Shown here: positions 32,933 through 44,499 of the stretch, piece by piece
Numbering within the stretch: position 1 is the first letter of the stretch
How the letters are laid out: the number at the start of each line of letters is the position of its first letter
From: Paguma larvata
Taxonomy: Eukaryota > Chordata > Mammalia > Carnivora > Viverridae
Assembly (NCBI GenBank): GCA_030068075.1
Contig: CM057826.1
Location: 61,353,312 to 61,417,311, forward strand
Direction: 5' to 3'
Length of the DNA stretch: 64,000 bases
Notes under the pieces: generated by a model
Database searches by the model: none
Seen by the model: only the letters and a program-made list of their open reading frames with translations
Told to the model about the DNA's origin: nothing
Position numbers and translations under genes: made by a program

Positions 32933-33084
32933 CCACCATCTTACATAAGGAGGAGACCGAGGCTCAGGGGACTGAAGTGACTCGCCCAAAGCTGCCCAAC
33001 CAGTAAATATCAGATCTGGCATTTAACCTAAATCGGTCTAATTCTAAAACCTAAACTCTTAACCACCACACTTCACTGCTTTTC

Positions 33085-33310
33085 AGGTCTTCATACTCAT
33101 TGTTCTGTGCTCAGAATTCCCAGTCTCGCCTCCTTACACCTGGCAAACTCCTCCTCAAACTCTGAGGCTCAGTTCAAGCGTCCGTGTGGACAGAACTCTC
33201 CCGTCCACCACGAGACACCTGTATTCTGTCCTCCTGAAATCAGTTGTGCTTTCCATTGTGAGAACACCTATCACACACCAGTGTGGCTTCTCTCTTGACT
33301 CGACCTTGAC
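33085..33310 (+). mobile_element. L2 fragment
   Basis: 'ctgtgctcagaattcccagtctcgcctccttacacctggcaaactcctcctcaaactctgaggctcagttcaagcg' gives the L2 order, followed by degraded L2 sequence to 'aacacctatcacacac'. Confidence 0.75.
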
Positions 33311-33639
33311 TAATTACCCTTCCAATCCCGAAGCAGCTCTGCATTGTGCCTTTGGAGAGCCGGCCCCCAGAACTGTCGATTAGGCTGCGGGTCTGACCTT
33401 GTGGGGCCTTCCTCTGGGAACTTCCATCTGGGAACAATAGGTCAGTTGGGTAAAACAGTTACATAAGTCCTACAGGTAAAGTAAAGAGAGACGAAGATTA
33501 TAAGGCAATCCTGGGAACGCCTTGCTGGGTGGACAAAGAGCCAGAGGGTTTAACGGTGCCCAAATCCTGGTGGGAAAAGAGGTTAGGAAATGCTAGTCCA
33601 AGCAGATGACTCTACCCCCTCCTTTAAGGAGTATCTCAG

Positions 33640-34020
33640 CCCTGCTTCCCATGGAGTTCACATCTCCATCATCTTCACCCCTCCATCCCGTAGAATCCTT
33701 ACCCCTCCATCCCATCGAATAGAGGGGTGTCCATGCAACTTGCTTTTGACAATGAAGTGTGGGCAGGAGAGATATTTGTCACTTCAGGCGGAAGTTCTAA
33801 GAGCCGAGCGTGATGACCCAGTGTCTTTTTCCCTCTGCTGCAAAACCGGAACTGTCCCTTCGACGGGCTGCTCCATCGCTGGCTCTCAGAGCAACGATGT
33901 GGCCCACCCGGGATGAGGACGTTGCAGGGGCAAGTAATGAAAATGTCTTGCGGCAAGCCACGGAGATTTTTAAGTCATCTGTTATCCTGCGACACACCCA
34001 GCCTGTTCTCCTAAAACAGG
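33640..34020 (+). mobile_element. LTR-like eutherian repeat
   Basis: 'caacttgcttttgacaatgaagtgtgggcaggag', 'gatatttgtcacttcaggcggaagttctaagagcc' and the 3' end 'gcggcaagccacggagatttttaagtcatctgttatcc' follow the same LTR-like family as 20895-21275 and 36470-36841. The terminal 'cccagcctgttctcc' is diverged. Confidence 0.6.
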
Positions 34021-34497
34021 AATTTGTTTCAAAGCGGGGTGTCTTCTACGAAACCTAAAATACCCAGCATTGAAACCGGAAGGACGGCAGTCTTGCGCAG
34101 TTCGGTGGTGACATAACCGGTAAAGCTTTCTCCTGCCGTGACTTAGAAGACAGGTAATAGCCCTGACGAGCTGTCACTTTCGATGAAAAGGGAGGCAGAC
34201 AGGATTTCAGCAGCGCGCCTTGAAGACTATTTGTAGCAAGTGACAAATAGTACAAAAAAGAGATGAGATCACAAAAAGTCAGCCAACTTTTTGTCAAGAC
34301 TAAACCGTTAGGAGTCCAGGAACTCGAGACCTTTGCATTTTAAGGAGTTCCTCCTTCTCAAACCCCAACAGGAAAAGATAAAGCTGAGGCCTTTGAGCAG
34401 CAAAGGCTGATTAAAATATAGCCTCCCGGGGCGGGCCAACTGGAGCATGAAGCAATCACGCCTTCACATTAGGCCCTCTGAATTAAGTTGACGTTCT
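34021..34497. other. Unassigned non-coding stretch
   Basis: No recognised gene or repeat. Confidence 0.4.
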
Positions 34498-34718
34498 TTT
34501 TTTTTTTTTTTTTATGTTTTATTTAATTTTGAGAGCAGGAGAGACAAAGCATGAGTGGGGGAGGGGCAGAGAGAGAGAGGGAGACACAGAATCCAAAGCG
34601 GGCTCCAGGCTCTGAGCTGTCAGCACAGAGCCTGACGCGGGGCTCGAACTCACAGACCATGAGATCATGACCTGAGCCGAAGTTGGTCACTTAACCAACT
34701 GAGCCACCCAGGCGCCCC
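34498..34718 (-). mobile_element. CAN-SINE with perfect 14-bp TSD
   Basis: TAAGTTGACGTTCT occurs identically at 34484-34497 and 34719-34732. The copy is full length with a long T-run (tail complement) and a near-consensus head. Relatively recent. Confidence 0.98.
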
Positions 34719-34999
34719 TAAGTTGACGTTCTGATGAAGTCGGCCTGTGGATGCACACCGTGCATTATCCCCTTGGTCTGAATGTGAGCAACTGTGAATC
34801 GGATGAGATCCCTCCCATAATTTTCTTAAATGATATGACAAAAGAGAGTTGACAAATATAATTAAGGTTCCTCACCGAAAGAATCCGATTTCTTCAAAAA
34901 AGAGATTTTCCCGGTCCTGATAATCAAGGGAGCACTGAAAGGGGGGTTGGGAGATTTAGAGGAACAGAGAAATTCTGTGGCTGGCTTTGAGCAAGCAAG

Positions 35000-35331
35000 C
35001 TGCTAAGTGAGGACGTGAGCGCAGCCTCTAGGAGCTGAAAGGGAACCCTGGATAAGAGCCGGCAAAAAGACAGGAACACCTCCCTCCTACATCCACGTGG
35101 AACTGGAGTCTTCTCCAAACCACGTGAGCTTGGAAGAGGACCTGGGGCTCCAGAAAGGCCCCCGGGTCTCCTGAAGCGTTGAGATCAGCCTTGCATGTGA
35201 CCCAAAGCAGAGAACCCAGCCACACCACACACGGACTTCTGACCCACAGAATTGTGAGACAGTGTGTGGTGTGTTCAGCCTGTGAGGTTCTGGTCATTTG
35301 TTCAACCACAACGGAAAACTCACACGGCATC
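35000..35331 (+). mobile_element. LTR-like repeat, 3' part
   Basis: 'gctgaaagggaaccctggataagagccggcaaaaagacagg', 'gtgagcttggaagaggacctggggctccag', 'acttctgacccacagaattgtgagacagtgtgtggtgtgttcagcctgtgagg' and 'ggaaaactcaca' follow the 3' half of a well-known placental LTR-like family. The usual AATAAA is mutated (acagtg). Confidence 0.7.
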
Positions 35332-36465
35332 CAACACATCGTTTCAGTTGGACCAAATGGCTCAGAGAAAAGACCCCAAGGAGATGACTCTCAGAAAACC
35401 GATAAACTCTAGATACCCGCCATTCAGTTTTGAGCAAAAGTCCCGTCTCAGAAATAATTCTGGGTGCTTCGGACTCATGTTGTTGACTGAAAGACACCAG
35501 CTAGGTTTTCTGGGAGAGTTGTAAGTCAAAAGAACCATCATTGTAGACAAAGAGATTGCGACTTTGCCAGACTTAAAATGACCTGTGCGTCCTCAGTCTT
35601 CTACAGGAGGGAACAGGTGAGAGAGCTGCTCAGCCCCCACGGAGAACGTATTCTCTGAAGGAGGTCAAGGAGCGGGCGAGGGTTGTCCCATCCCCAGCTA
35701 GAAATCTGGTATCACCTGTCGTACAGGATTACCGAACCGCCACATAACAGCGGCTGCTGCGTGCCTCCCCTTCTTTCTCTTCCCAAATGAGAGTATTTAT
35801 TAACATTATCCTACCCCTGTTCCACCACGACATTTGGGGTAGAAATAAACAGATAGCTTGTGGTTTGGGTTCACCGATGTGCGATGCTTTCGGCATCCCA
35901 TCCCTAACCTCTCACTCCCAGCTCTGCCGTAGACACCTACCAAATTCCAACTATACTGCCTGATGGCTTTCTCTGCCCAAGGGGCAGTCCAGATGTACTG
36001 AGGGATGAAGCTTCCCTGGGAGCAGCTCCCAACCAGTCACTGGCAGGAGTCGGTGTGTCAGTACCCGAGGTTCTTTGTCCGTGTGTCCCCTCGCTGGCCC
36101 CCCGTAATTTCTCCAATGCGATTTAGCTCCATTTTCCCGTGCCTTTGGTTGGCTACCTTCTGGTCCTTGTCACCCCTCCCCAATCCTCTATCCGTTTCCC
36201 TCACTTCCCAGATAAATCATGGGCACCTGACTGACTATCCCAAGGTCCCATTCAGAAGAAACCTGACGATGAAGATTGCTCCCTGGGCCCAGGAGTTCCG
36301 TACCTGGTAGAGCCCATGCAGGAAATTACCACACATCCTACAGAAATCCTGAACCTTGCATTGGAAGCAGTGACTGTGTGGGGCATTATGGGGACCCTTG
36401 AGTTGTCTCCCTTAAGGGAGAGTTGCAGGTTTCTGCTTGGGGTAGAGCAAAGGAACTCAATACCT
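35332..36465. other. Unassigned non-coding stretch
   Basis: No recognised gene or repeat. A 101-codon frame at 36005-36310 and short frames near 35264-35550 resemble nothing known. Confidence 0.4.
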
Positions 36466-36469
36466 AGTG

Positions 36470-36841
36470 GCTAGAAGGGTGGACTTTCTCTCCGTGTGCT
36501 TCCTTCCTGTGGGGGGACACTGTATCTCCACTCTTTTGAACTTAGAAGTAAACCATGCGACTTCTTAGGCCCATGACGGCAGGAAGGAAGTACTGAGTCA
36601 TTTTCTGGAAAAAGCTTTAAGAATCCGCACATGATTTGCTATATCTCTTTTCTTTCTGCTGTACCCCTCGCAATGCTCCAGCCAGAGGCCTTCCATCAGC
36701 TGGGTCTCCGAGCGAACACTGAGTAGAACCTGGCTGACTCAGGATAGACAGGAATAAACCTTTGTTCTCCTAAGACCTTGGGATTTTAGGATCGCTTGTT
36801 ACCATAACATAATCTAGTCTGTCTTGACTTACGGTATGGTG
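36470..36841 (+). mobile_element. LTR-like eutherian repeat with intact polyadenylation signal
   Basis: 'ggaaaaagctttaagaatccgcacatgatttgctatatctc', 'tctttctgctgtacccctcgcaatg', 'cagctgggtctccgagcgaacactgagtagaacc' and the 3' end 'gacaggaataaacctttgttctcctaagaccttgggattttaggatcgcttgttaccataacataatc..gtcttgac' fit one LTR-like family over its 3' two thirds. AATAAA is intact at about 36753. Confidence 0.7.
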
Positions 36842-37854
36842 CTCCCAAAGAAGGACTTTCTAGAAAATAAAGAAGACACAAATACCTAACGAAAGAGCAG
36901 ACCAAAGCTACGCAACCATCTACATTCTCTGAAAATGAGGCAACTTTGAAGAGGAGACTCAGCTCCTGTGAGCTGGAAAGAAAGACAATTAGCAGTGGGT
37001 GACTATTTAAAGGAGCAGTAATCATAAGAACAAGAGGGCAACGCAAAATTATGCAAAGGCCGTCGTTCAAGGAATTCAGGAGGATTTTTTTTTTCTCCCC
37101 ACAGATGGAGTCATAAATAGGCAGAATACATTATCACGGGCAATCAGAAAACTGTTGTCAGTAATTTTTAAATGGAAAATCGGCAAGCAAAGTGTTGAAA
37201 GAAGAAAAATCACCATGCAAAGCAAGTTTCCAGTAGTCTCCTGTATGTTTTCTGTGGTTCTGGGATCGGGGACCTGGGGTGGCCACTGGCTCTCATTGAA
37301 ACAAAGAAACAAACAAACAAAATGATTTGTTATAGGGGTATTGGATACTTCTTGCATCTCAAAGATCGCTGCAGGGCTGGGTACAGATGCTATGCAGCCA
37401 AGGACAATTTTTCCAAGTCACTGTACATTACTGACCCAGTAAAGACACCAAGTCATAGCTGTCACCACTGGGGACAGGCCCTGTGGCTGCACCACCAATA
37501 TTGTGGAGAATGACGATAGAACTAGAACGTGGATGACACTGGCGCTCTGGCCACCACCTGTCCCCATAAACGATTTGACACAATCCTATCGTGTCTCTAG
37601 CTTGTCACTCAAACTCTGGGGCGGGTCTACTTGAAGGACAAATCCAGCACTATGTACAAGGGGGCTTAGACAAAGGTCTAGGATTTTCATTGTTTAGAGT
37701 GAAAGATGGGTTCTGTCCCAGAGATGCAGGAGTCCTCCAGCAGGGGAAGAGGGCTCAGACGTTGCGGGGAAAGAGAGTAACAGACATCGTCTCTAAGACC
37801 CCGGCTTCCCACCGGGAGAAGCAAGGAGATGCAATAAAAAGGACACATATGGGT
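36842..37854. other. Unassigned stretch, possibly an old repeat
   Basis: 37320-37720 has the low-complexity phrasing of an old LTR or ERV-derived repeat ('ggatacttcttgcatctcaaagatcgctgcaggg', 'accaagtcatagctgtcaccactgg'), but I cannot place it. No gene is recognised. Confidence 0.3.
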
Positions 37855-38036
37855 AAGTCCCTGCTCTGCCCATCCGAGTCGTGTGAACTTTCTTCTCTCT
37901 GGGCCTCAGCTTCCCATCCATAAAATGGCTGATCACTATCTCTGTGATTTCTGTCTATCTATTTGTCTATCATATTTCTATCTATCCCTCCAGCTATGTA
38001 AATATTTAACTATCTTTCTGTCTATCTGTCTATTGA
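37855..38036 (-). mobile_element. MIR fragment followed by degenerate (TCTA)n
   Basis: 'ctctctgggcctcagcttcccatccataaaatggctgatca' is the MIR minus core (37855-37945). From 37950 to 38036 an imperfect TCTA/TCTG array follows. Confidence 0.75.
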
Positions 38037-38354
38037 TTTGTAACAGACCCATCCTGAAAACAATCTTGGACAGCGTCTGCAAAAGTCACACACAGTGGCC
38101 ATGGGCTAGGCGTAAGCCGCAAATATATTAGGGTTACTCCACCACGCTTCTGAAATGTTTGAATTAATTAACAATCCTTGCATGATTATAAAAGACCTAG
38201 CTTCATGTGTGTATTAGAAGCCGAAATCAGATACTCTGATCGTTCTCTTTCTTATGCATATGATTGGTATGGACTCTCACTATGTACCCCTCCTGCAGCC
38301 TCCCCACTTGTCCCGTCTGCGACTATAACTTCCGTGTCGGTGACGGAGCAGGAA

Positions 38355-38470
38355 GCGCACGGATTTGAATTTGAGCAGCCTGAGCGTGATTCCCATCTCT
38401 GCCACGCTCCAGGTCCGTGGCTTCCAGTGGTGGCGTGGCTTTTCTTAAGCTTTGGTTTGCTCATCTTTCG
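38355..38470 (-). mobile_element. MIR fragment
   Basis: 'gatttgaatttgagcagcctgagcgtgattcccatctctgccacg' then 'tttggtttgctcatctttcgg' fits MIR minus with a diverged middle. Confidence 0.6.
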
Positions 38471-38554
38471 GCACGATTGTGACTGTTCTTTGGAGTTGAG
38501 CACTCTTCCACCACAGCCCTTTGTGATTAAGTCCTTGGCTGCCCCCCTCCCCCC

Positions 38555-38825
38555 CAGTCTCACCTCCTGCCACTTCTTTCCTTCTCACACCTTATGTTTC
38601 GGCAGCACTGAACTGCCTTTCCTTGAACATGGTCATACCTTTACGCACGCTCTGCCCGCCTTCCGGGCACCTCCTCCGGGAAGTCCTCCGTGATCCCCTC
38701 AGCTGGGTTGGTTGTTGTCAGGGCTCTCTGAGTCTTTATGCCATACTATCCCCGATCTCACAGTTCTCTGTGTTATCTTGCCATGCCCCCACTAGACTCA
38801 GCGCCTTTGAGGGTGGCACACCGTG
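38555..38825 (+). mobile_element. L2 3' fragment
   Basis: 'gtctcacctcctgccacttc', 'gcacctcctccgggaagtcctccgtgatccc', 'ctcacagttctctgtgttatcttgcc' and 'cactagactcagcgcctttgagggtgg' are ordered L2 blocks. A 171-codon frame over 38178-38693 is therefore partly L2. Confidence 0.8.
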
Positions 38826-40019
38826 GCAAGACCGTGGGGAAAATGAGCGAACTCACTTTCACTTTTACGGGAGCTACCTGGGAGAATCTCAAAATCCCAG
38901 ATTGGAAAGGGTGGCCCCAAAGGCCACGGTTAAGAGTTTGGATTTTTGGCAGGGAAGGGATATATTCAGATTTCGGCTTGAAAAAGACCATGTTTGCTGT
39001 TGTTTGGAGAAGGGACGGAAAGGAAGCAGGCAGTAGGAAGAGTCAGTGCTCCGAGGGACAGGAGAGGCTCGATGGATGAGGAAGGCCGGGGTACAACAGA
39101 GAAAAGCCCACGGGTTCAGGGAATCTTTTAGACATTGAGCAGATCTTGTTGCTCTATCGGCTGCGAGGGGAGGAAAAAGGAAAATACGTTTGACGTTTCT
39201 CATTCCAGCACACGAGCGAATGAAACTGACTTGGTCAAAACTGATGCCGCGAGAACGGACCGAAGGGGGGCCAGGAATTCCATTTTGAGCCCGTTAAGTG
39301 TGGGAGCTGAGAAGCGCCCAAGGGACAGCGACACGGAAGCAGCTGGTTACGCGAACCTCAAGTCAGTTTGGGCTGGACATCCATGGGACTTCATTCATCT
39401 GTAGATACACTGAGAGAGGCAGTTCCGGGGCGGGAGAGAGGCAGGCCTGCGGACATTTTTGGCTATCACAGCTAGGGGTAAGAAGAGGGGGAGTACTCTC
39501 TAGTGGGGAGAGGCAGGGACGCTGCCGAACGCCCCGCAATGCATGGGGCAGCCCCCCCCACTTTCCCCACCCCCAAATTCCAGCAGTGCCAAGGCCGAGA
39601 GCCTGGAGACTGTACCACCTCAGGAGGGATTATTAATAGACAGGAGAAGGCAGCTCGGGACCACTCGAGAGTCCCCTGTAGGCCACCTCTGTCCTTTGGC
39701 TTCTACTGTGACCTTTGCCTCTGAATAGTATCCACCCCGGGGCTGGTGACAAGGGAAATGAGATGATGTGTGTGAGGGTCAGGACATGGCCTAGAACTGG
39801 CAGATACTCAGCGGACTAGGGGCCCAGTTTTCTTTTTCTACTTCTCTGAGGCCTCTCTGCATGCCCTCCCCTCAAAAAAGCCTTTCTCTTACCCCAGGCT
39901 CCCATCTCTGAGCTCCCCAGCACCCTGCACCGACCTTAGGACGGCGCGTTTCACTGGAAGCATCTGAGGCTCTATGAGCCCATCCAGCCCCGCGAGGCGG
40001 TGCATCCAGCAGATTCTGC
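38826..40019. other. Unassigned non-coding stretch
   Basis: Overlapping frames of 104-137 codons on both strands around 38.62-39.64 kb match no known family. No repeat is recognised. Confidence 0.4.
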
Positions 40020-40560
40020 TCACGTTTCCGGAGCCCCCGTAATCTGCCCAGACCCCACCTCAGACCCCTGACCTCCTCTTGTCCCCTCAGCCCTCACGTC
40101 AGCCCCGGGGGGGGTGGGGAGCGCGGGCTGGTGCTCCCAGTTCACGGCTGCCATTGGCAGGGCTCCGTTCAGATAACACACAAAATAACCCCATTCGTCT
40201 CCCTTCGCCACCCCGCCGAATCAAGTGCAGCCTCTATTCTACCAGCCTTTTAAAAATCGTTTGATACCCACCCCGGGAACCCCAACGAAGGGGCCAATTC
40301 TCACCCCCAGCCGGCTCAGAACTCCGCATCTGGAGTTTCGTGGGTGAGGGCAGGCCAGCTCCGGGTTCCCGCCGCCCGGTCCCCCCCAACCCCGGCCCCC
40401 ACGCCCGGTCTCAGGCAGCAGCCTTGGAAATCCAGGCCTCTGTGCTCCCGGGCGGTCACACCTCAGCTCCCTTCGCCAGGACCACCTCAGCCAGGCCATG
40501 GTGTCCGGGCCCGGCAGGTCTTAGCAAGGCTGCGCGGTCACCGAGCCCCCCGAGACTGCC
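40020..40560. promoter_or_regulatory. CpG-rich patch
   Basis: Hand count gives about 35 CpGs in about 540 bp of about 62% GC (observed/expected roughly 0.6-0.7), densest at 40325-40560. A reverse CCAAT word lies in 'ctgccattggcaggg' (40147-40161). No exon or splice signal is recognised. This is an orphan CpG-island-like patch. Confidence 0.45.
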
Positions 40561-40749
40561 AAAACCTCTTTCCAGGGGGCCAGGATAGCCTGGCGGGCTC
40601 CCCACCACACAGACTGCTTCACAAAGAGGGAGAGCGCCAGAGGTAACCAGCGGGCCTCTGTGACAAATCACCAGAAGGGTCCCAGATTTGGAAAAGATCC
40701 GAGGGCCGCTTTGGAGAGAGGTCACAGATGACTTTTATTCCCTCGCATT

Positions 40750-40875
40750 TCTAAGTCTCAGTTTCTTCCTTAAATGCGTAGAAATAATGATGACCTCCGT
40801 GCGGGGTGGCTGTGAGGTTTCAGACAGAGCTAACGTGCAGACAAAGCATGTTGTATAAGGGCCGGCACGCACAAA
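40750..40875 (-). mobile_element. MIR fragment
   Basis: 'ctaagtctcagtttcttccttaaatgcgtagaaataatgatgacctccgtgcggggtggctgtgagg' fits MIR minus. Confidence 0.75.
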
Positions 40876-41404
40876 AGAGGAGCTATTCTATTCTCTTTTA
40901 CTTTATAAAGCAGCATGTGTTCCTTGAAAAATAATTAAATCATGCAGATGGGAAAAAGAAAACAAACCAGCCAGAAGGCCACCATCCTAACCAGTCACCA
41001 TTAACCTTTTGAGAGTGTGCACCTATATTCACAGAAGGGCGATGGCGTCATTAGCAGAGGCTCTTACCAAAAAAGCAGAGGTCTCGCACTCCCCAGGGGA
41101 CCCACCGGTGCCCACACGTGTGTGAGCTTAACTGCGCCCTCTGTCCCTATGTGAGCTGGCGTTAGACAAAAACAGGTCAAAGAGGAAAATTCCCCGCGGG
41201 TGAATTTACTCAATGTCAAGGTGATGTCGCCGGAGGTCCGGTCAGAATGGCTCCGGTGAGTTTGCTTGGCCTGAGGCACTAGATTCCTTTGCAAGGGGGC
41301 AAGCTAGTGCACGATCATGTGATTTAGGTGAGGCCGGTGACAGGGGGAGGAGCTTTGGTGTTCCCTGGGAGGGAACATCGGGCTTCCGGAGTCCCCAGCC
41401 GTCA

Positions 41405-41520
41405 GGGAGGCTCAGGTTCATTAACATTTACTATGTGAGAGGCATTATTTTTGTGTGTTTTATCCTTGCAATTTGATAGGGTTTATCCTTACAGATAAAC
41501 TGAGGCACAGAAAATGAAGA
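41405..41520 (+). mobile_element. MIR fragment
   Basis: 'aacatttactatgtgagaggcattatttttgtgtgttttatccttgca' and 'cttacagataaactgaggcacagaaaatgaag' fit MIR plus. Confidence 0.75.
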
Positions 41521-41539
41521 GAACCCTAAGGCCTGCGTC

Positions 41540-41695
41540 CTCCGTGAACTGCCCCCTGGGAACTTGGGCATCTCATTTAACTTCTCTGAGCCTCCGGTCG
41601 CTTGGCCGGAAAAGGAAAGAGAGAACCCAGCCAAGAAGTGCTACTGTGACGGTAGAAAGATACAATGTATACACAGTTCTAGAACAGAAGGAGAG
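41540..41695 (-). mobile_element. MIR fragment
   Basis: 'gggaacttgggcatctcatttaacttctctgagcctccggtc' then 'ctactgtgacggtagaaagatacaatgtatac' fits MIR minus. It abuts the preceding plus-oriented MIR. Confidence 0.65.
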
Positions 41696-41699
41696 CTGA

Positions 41700-42964
41700 A
41701 AATAAGTTAGTTTATTTCCTTTTCCTTTTTTCCAAAAGCGCCGAGCGAAATTTTAAGACTGTCCTCTAGGCTCCAGGACTAGAAATGAAATTTAATCCAC
41801 TCAATCAAGTCTGGCCTTACCTCCCTGTGTTTCTGTCTCTTGCAGCCTCGTCGGTGGGTCTGTGGTGCCTGAGACGGGTCCCTGCCAAGAGCTATCAAGT
41901 GCCACAGGCCACAATTCTTGTGGGCTGGAGTAGACCAGCTCCTGGTTAATTTCCACCTGTCCATGGAGGCTGTCGAGTGCTAGGGAAGCAGAAACATCTT
42001 AGCAATCTATCAGAGATTAAAAGTAGCTGAGAGTTCATGCAGGTCAACCAGCTCATGTTACAAATGGAGACACTAAAGCCCAGAGAGGGACTTGTTACTT
42101 GACCCCTGGAAATTTGAAGAATCTATGGAACAAGTATTTTCCGCTGTGGGCTCCCAGGAGTTCTGGACCCATCAATGAGAAGGTGCGAAAATAATGAGGC
42201 CATGGAACAGAAGAAAAGGCCAGAGACTTGTGGCTAGGTACCTCCCTCGGCTCCAAACTAGGGGGGAACCTAGTTTCATAGTGGGGGCTCTTGCCTCCAT
42301 CTGCCCTCCGCACTGTCACCGCATGTTGAGAAGGGAGTGGAGACCACGCGGTTCAATGGAAACCCAGTCCGGAGCCCGGCGTCTGTACATGAAATCCTCT
42401 TACCACTCTGTGCACGTATCCACCCAATGAATGCCCTTCGATCATGTGGAGACTGCCAGACTGAAAATACGGCAGCTCTCCATGCCTGGGAACGGAGAGA
42501 CCATTCCTCCCTCCTGCCACCAGGTACCTGGAAGGACCCCTAGAGGGAGAACGGGGAGGCTGTCCCTGCGATTGTGTGGGAGATTCTCCTGGTTTATTCC
42601 CCTGGATGTTTAGCAGTGACCTTGGGACAGTGTTCCTGGACTGCCTCTGCGGGCTCGGTGCACTCGGGTCAAGGTCTATGCCGGGTGGAGACTACAGCAC
42701 TACAGGGGGCCGGCATTCCCTGCTGAGCGTTCCTACGTGCAGAGGAGACAGCCCAGCCCGGCTTGGCGGCTTTCTTTTACTGACAGTCTCCTCCAGTCCC
42801 CCAGGATCTGAACTTCTCTAACACTGAGCTAAAACAAAAGCCCTGAGGTAGAGGTGGCCACCTAGTATTTGTTCCTTCCCTTCTCCTCCTGCAGGCATTT
42901 GGGTCACCCAACACGTGAAGAGCCACAGAGAAGGGCCCAGGCAAACTGATAAGAAGAGCTAATA
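41700..42964. other. Unassigned stretch with a MIR shred
   Basis: 42050-42102 ('catgttacaaatggagacactaaagcccagagaggg') is a MIR fragment in plus orientation. The rest, including frames of 61-81 codons, is unrecognised. The SINE target site AAGAAGAGCTAATA ends this stretch at 42951-42964. Confidence 0.4.
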
Positions 42965-43181
42965 GGGGCGCCTGGGGAGCTCAGTCCGTTAAGCGTCCGA
43001 CTGCGGGTCATGATCTCGCAGTCCATGAGTTCGAGCCCCACTATGGGTTCTGTGCTGACGGCTCAGAGCCTGAAGCCTGCTTCGGATTCTCTGTCTCCTT
43101 CTCTCTGCTCCTTCCCCGCTCACACTCTCTCTCTCTCTCTCTCTCAAAAATAAATAAACATCAAAAAATTAAAAAAGAAAA
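42965..43181 (+). mobile_element. CAN-SINE with perfect 14-bp TSD, inserted at a MIR edge
   Basis: AAGAAGAGCTAATA is identical at 42951-42964 and 43182-43195. Head 'ggggcgcctggggagctcagtccg', B box 'gagttcgagcccc', body and A-rich tail are complete. A GGTT-region deletion is visible after 'gcgtccgactgcggg'. Confidence 0.98.
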
Positions 43182-43189
43182 AAGAAGAG

Positions 43190-43375
43190 CTAATAATAGC
43201 TAAGAAGCACTGTGTCCTCAGGATCGGCCCCATCGCCTGCCTTGTCAAATTTAAGCCCCGCACGGTGGAAAATACCATCATCTGTGAATAACATTCTTCA
43301 ATGAGGGAAGCAAAGCCCAAGGTCATCCCAGGCACAGCTGAAATTCAAATGGAGTTCTGACTCCGGTGTCATGCT
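43190..43375 (+). mobile_element. MIR fragment
   Basis: 'taatagctaagaagcactgtgtcctcaggatc', 'aataccatcatctgtgaataac', 'gaagcaaagcccaaggtcatcccaggcacagctgaa' run in MIR plus order. Confidence 0.7.
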
Positions 43376-43440
43376 CTCACCCCCTCTGCAGGACACAAGA
43401 TCAGAGTCCCCGGGCCATCAGTCCTCTGCCCCACCGTCAC

Positions 43441-43860
43441 GCAGGCCACGTCGGGGATGAGCACCGGCTGGCTGTTGGGACTGTCAGCAGCCAGCCCGGC
43501 CGGCTCCCTCCCCCGGCACTAGCCAAGCGTCGTGCCTGCCAGCAGCAGAAATATCACTGCAGCCACTGGGCTGGCTCGCACACGCCAGCTCCAACCTGCC
43601 AGACGAGTGTGGGCGACGGCAAGGGAGCTACAAACTCCGAAAAGTTACGTCGCCTCTGCTCCAAATCCGGCACCGCAACCCCGGGCGTTTCGCTTTTCAT
43701 CTTCGTTTTGCAGGCGCCACGGAAGCAGTTTGGGCGCTGAGGGCCTGACACCTGCACGGGTCCCGGGAGGGGAGGGAGCGGCCACAGGAAAGCGGGCCGG
43801 CCTGACCCAGCGAGCGTGGCAAAGCCCCCAGTATTGCCCAGTCGGCCGGCATCCTGGGCC
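43441..43860. promoter_or_regulatory. CpG-island-like patch
   Basis: Hand count gives about 34 CpGs in 420 bp of about 62% GC, an observed/expected near 0.8. Overlapping open frames of 100-124 codons on both strands (43366-43947) are as expected of stop-poor GC-rich DNA and resemble no protein I know. A central 'gaaaagttacgtcgcctctg' carries an ACGT core. Confidence 0.5.
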
Positions 43861-44019
43861 ACCAGCCTCTAGGGCTTGACTGGAAGACCTCACATCCCCC
43901 CTCCCCTCAAATACCCCCTGCTGGGACCAAGCTGGGCATCCTTGCATCCAGACGGGGACTCAAGACCTTGTCCCACTAGCCCACGGAAGCAGAAAGGTGG
44001 TCAGATCTCAGCCCCTAGG

Positions 44020-44180
44020 CAGACTAGCCTGCTTGGAATCCCTGCTCAGTTTTTACCTAGCTGTGTGGTCTTGGCGAAACTGCTCTAAGGCTCCTAACCT
44101 CAAAACACTCCTCCAGAATGAGGAAAATAATCCTCGCACCTGGTGAAACTGAGGCGACACGGGGGATTAGGTGAGACCAC
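44020..44180 (-). mobile_element. MIR fragment
   Basis: 'gcttggaatccctgctcagtttttacctagctgtgtggtcttggcg' is a strong MIR minus core. Confidence 0.8.
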
Positions 44181-44499
44181 ACTATTAATTACATTGCAAT
44201 GAATATTATACGGAGATGAATACTCATTAATACTATTATGAATACTGAAGTTTAAACGGTACAACCAACGGTAAGGGTTCGAGAAATGCCATCTATTCTC
44301 GTGACTCCGCAGGCTCCAACATTAACCCGCTCCCACCTCTTTCCTCCACGGTTTCTGTCGCCACCTGAAGCACCAGGGGCCAGCCCTTGCCGCCACCAGC
44401 CGCCCCTGCACCCAGGCTCTCGCCGCGGGTCCCTGTCTTGGCTACACGCGTACCCACTAGGGGTGCGTTCATGGCCTTCTCCTTTCTTTTTCTCTTTTG
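44181..44499. other. Unassigned non-coding stretch
   Basis: No recognised gene or repeat. A 141-codon frame (44286-44711) runs into the L1 fragment and is not considered coding. Confidence 0.35.

Larger units (their letters stand above)
32510..33075 (+). mobile_element. MIR split by a SINE
   Basis: The left part (32510-32560) has 'cattttcataacacttctctgaggtc'. The right part (32943-33075) resumes with 'acataaggaggagaccgaggctcaggggactgaagtgac' and 'ccaaagctgcccaaccagtaaatatcagatctgg'. The SINE at 32595-32932 lies between them. Confidence 0.75.

Noticed and set aside
38178..38693. 171-codon plus frame
   Set aside because: Its second half is an L2 fragment and its middle a MIR; no conserved protein.
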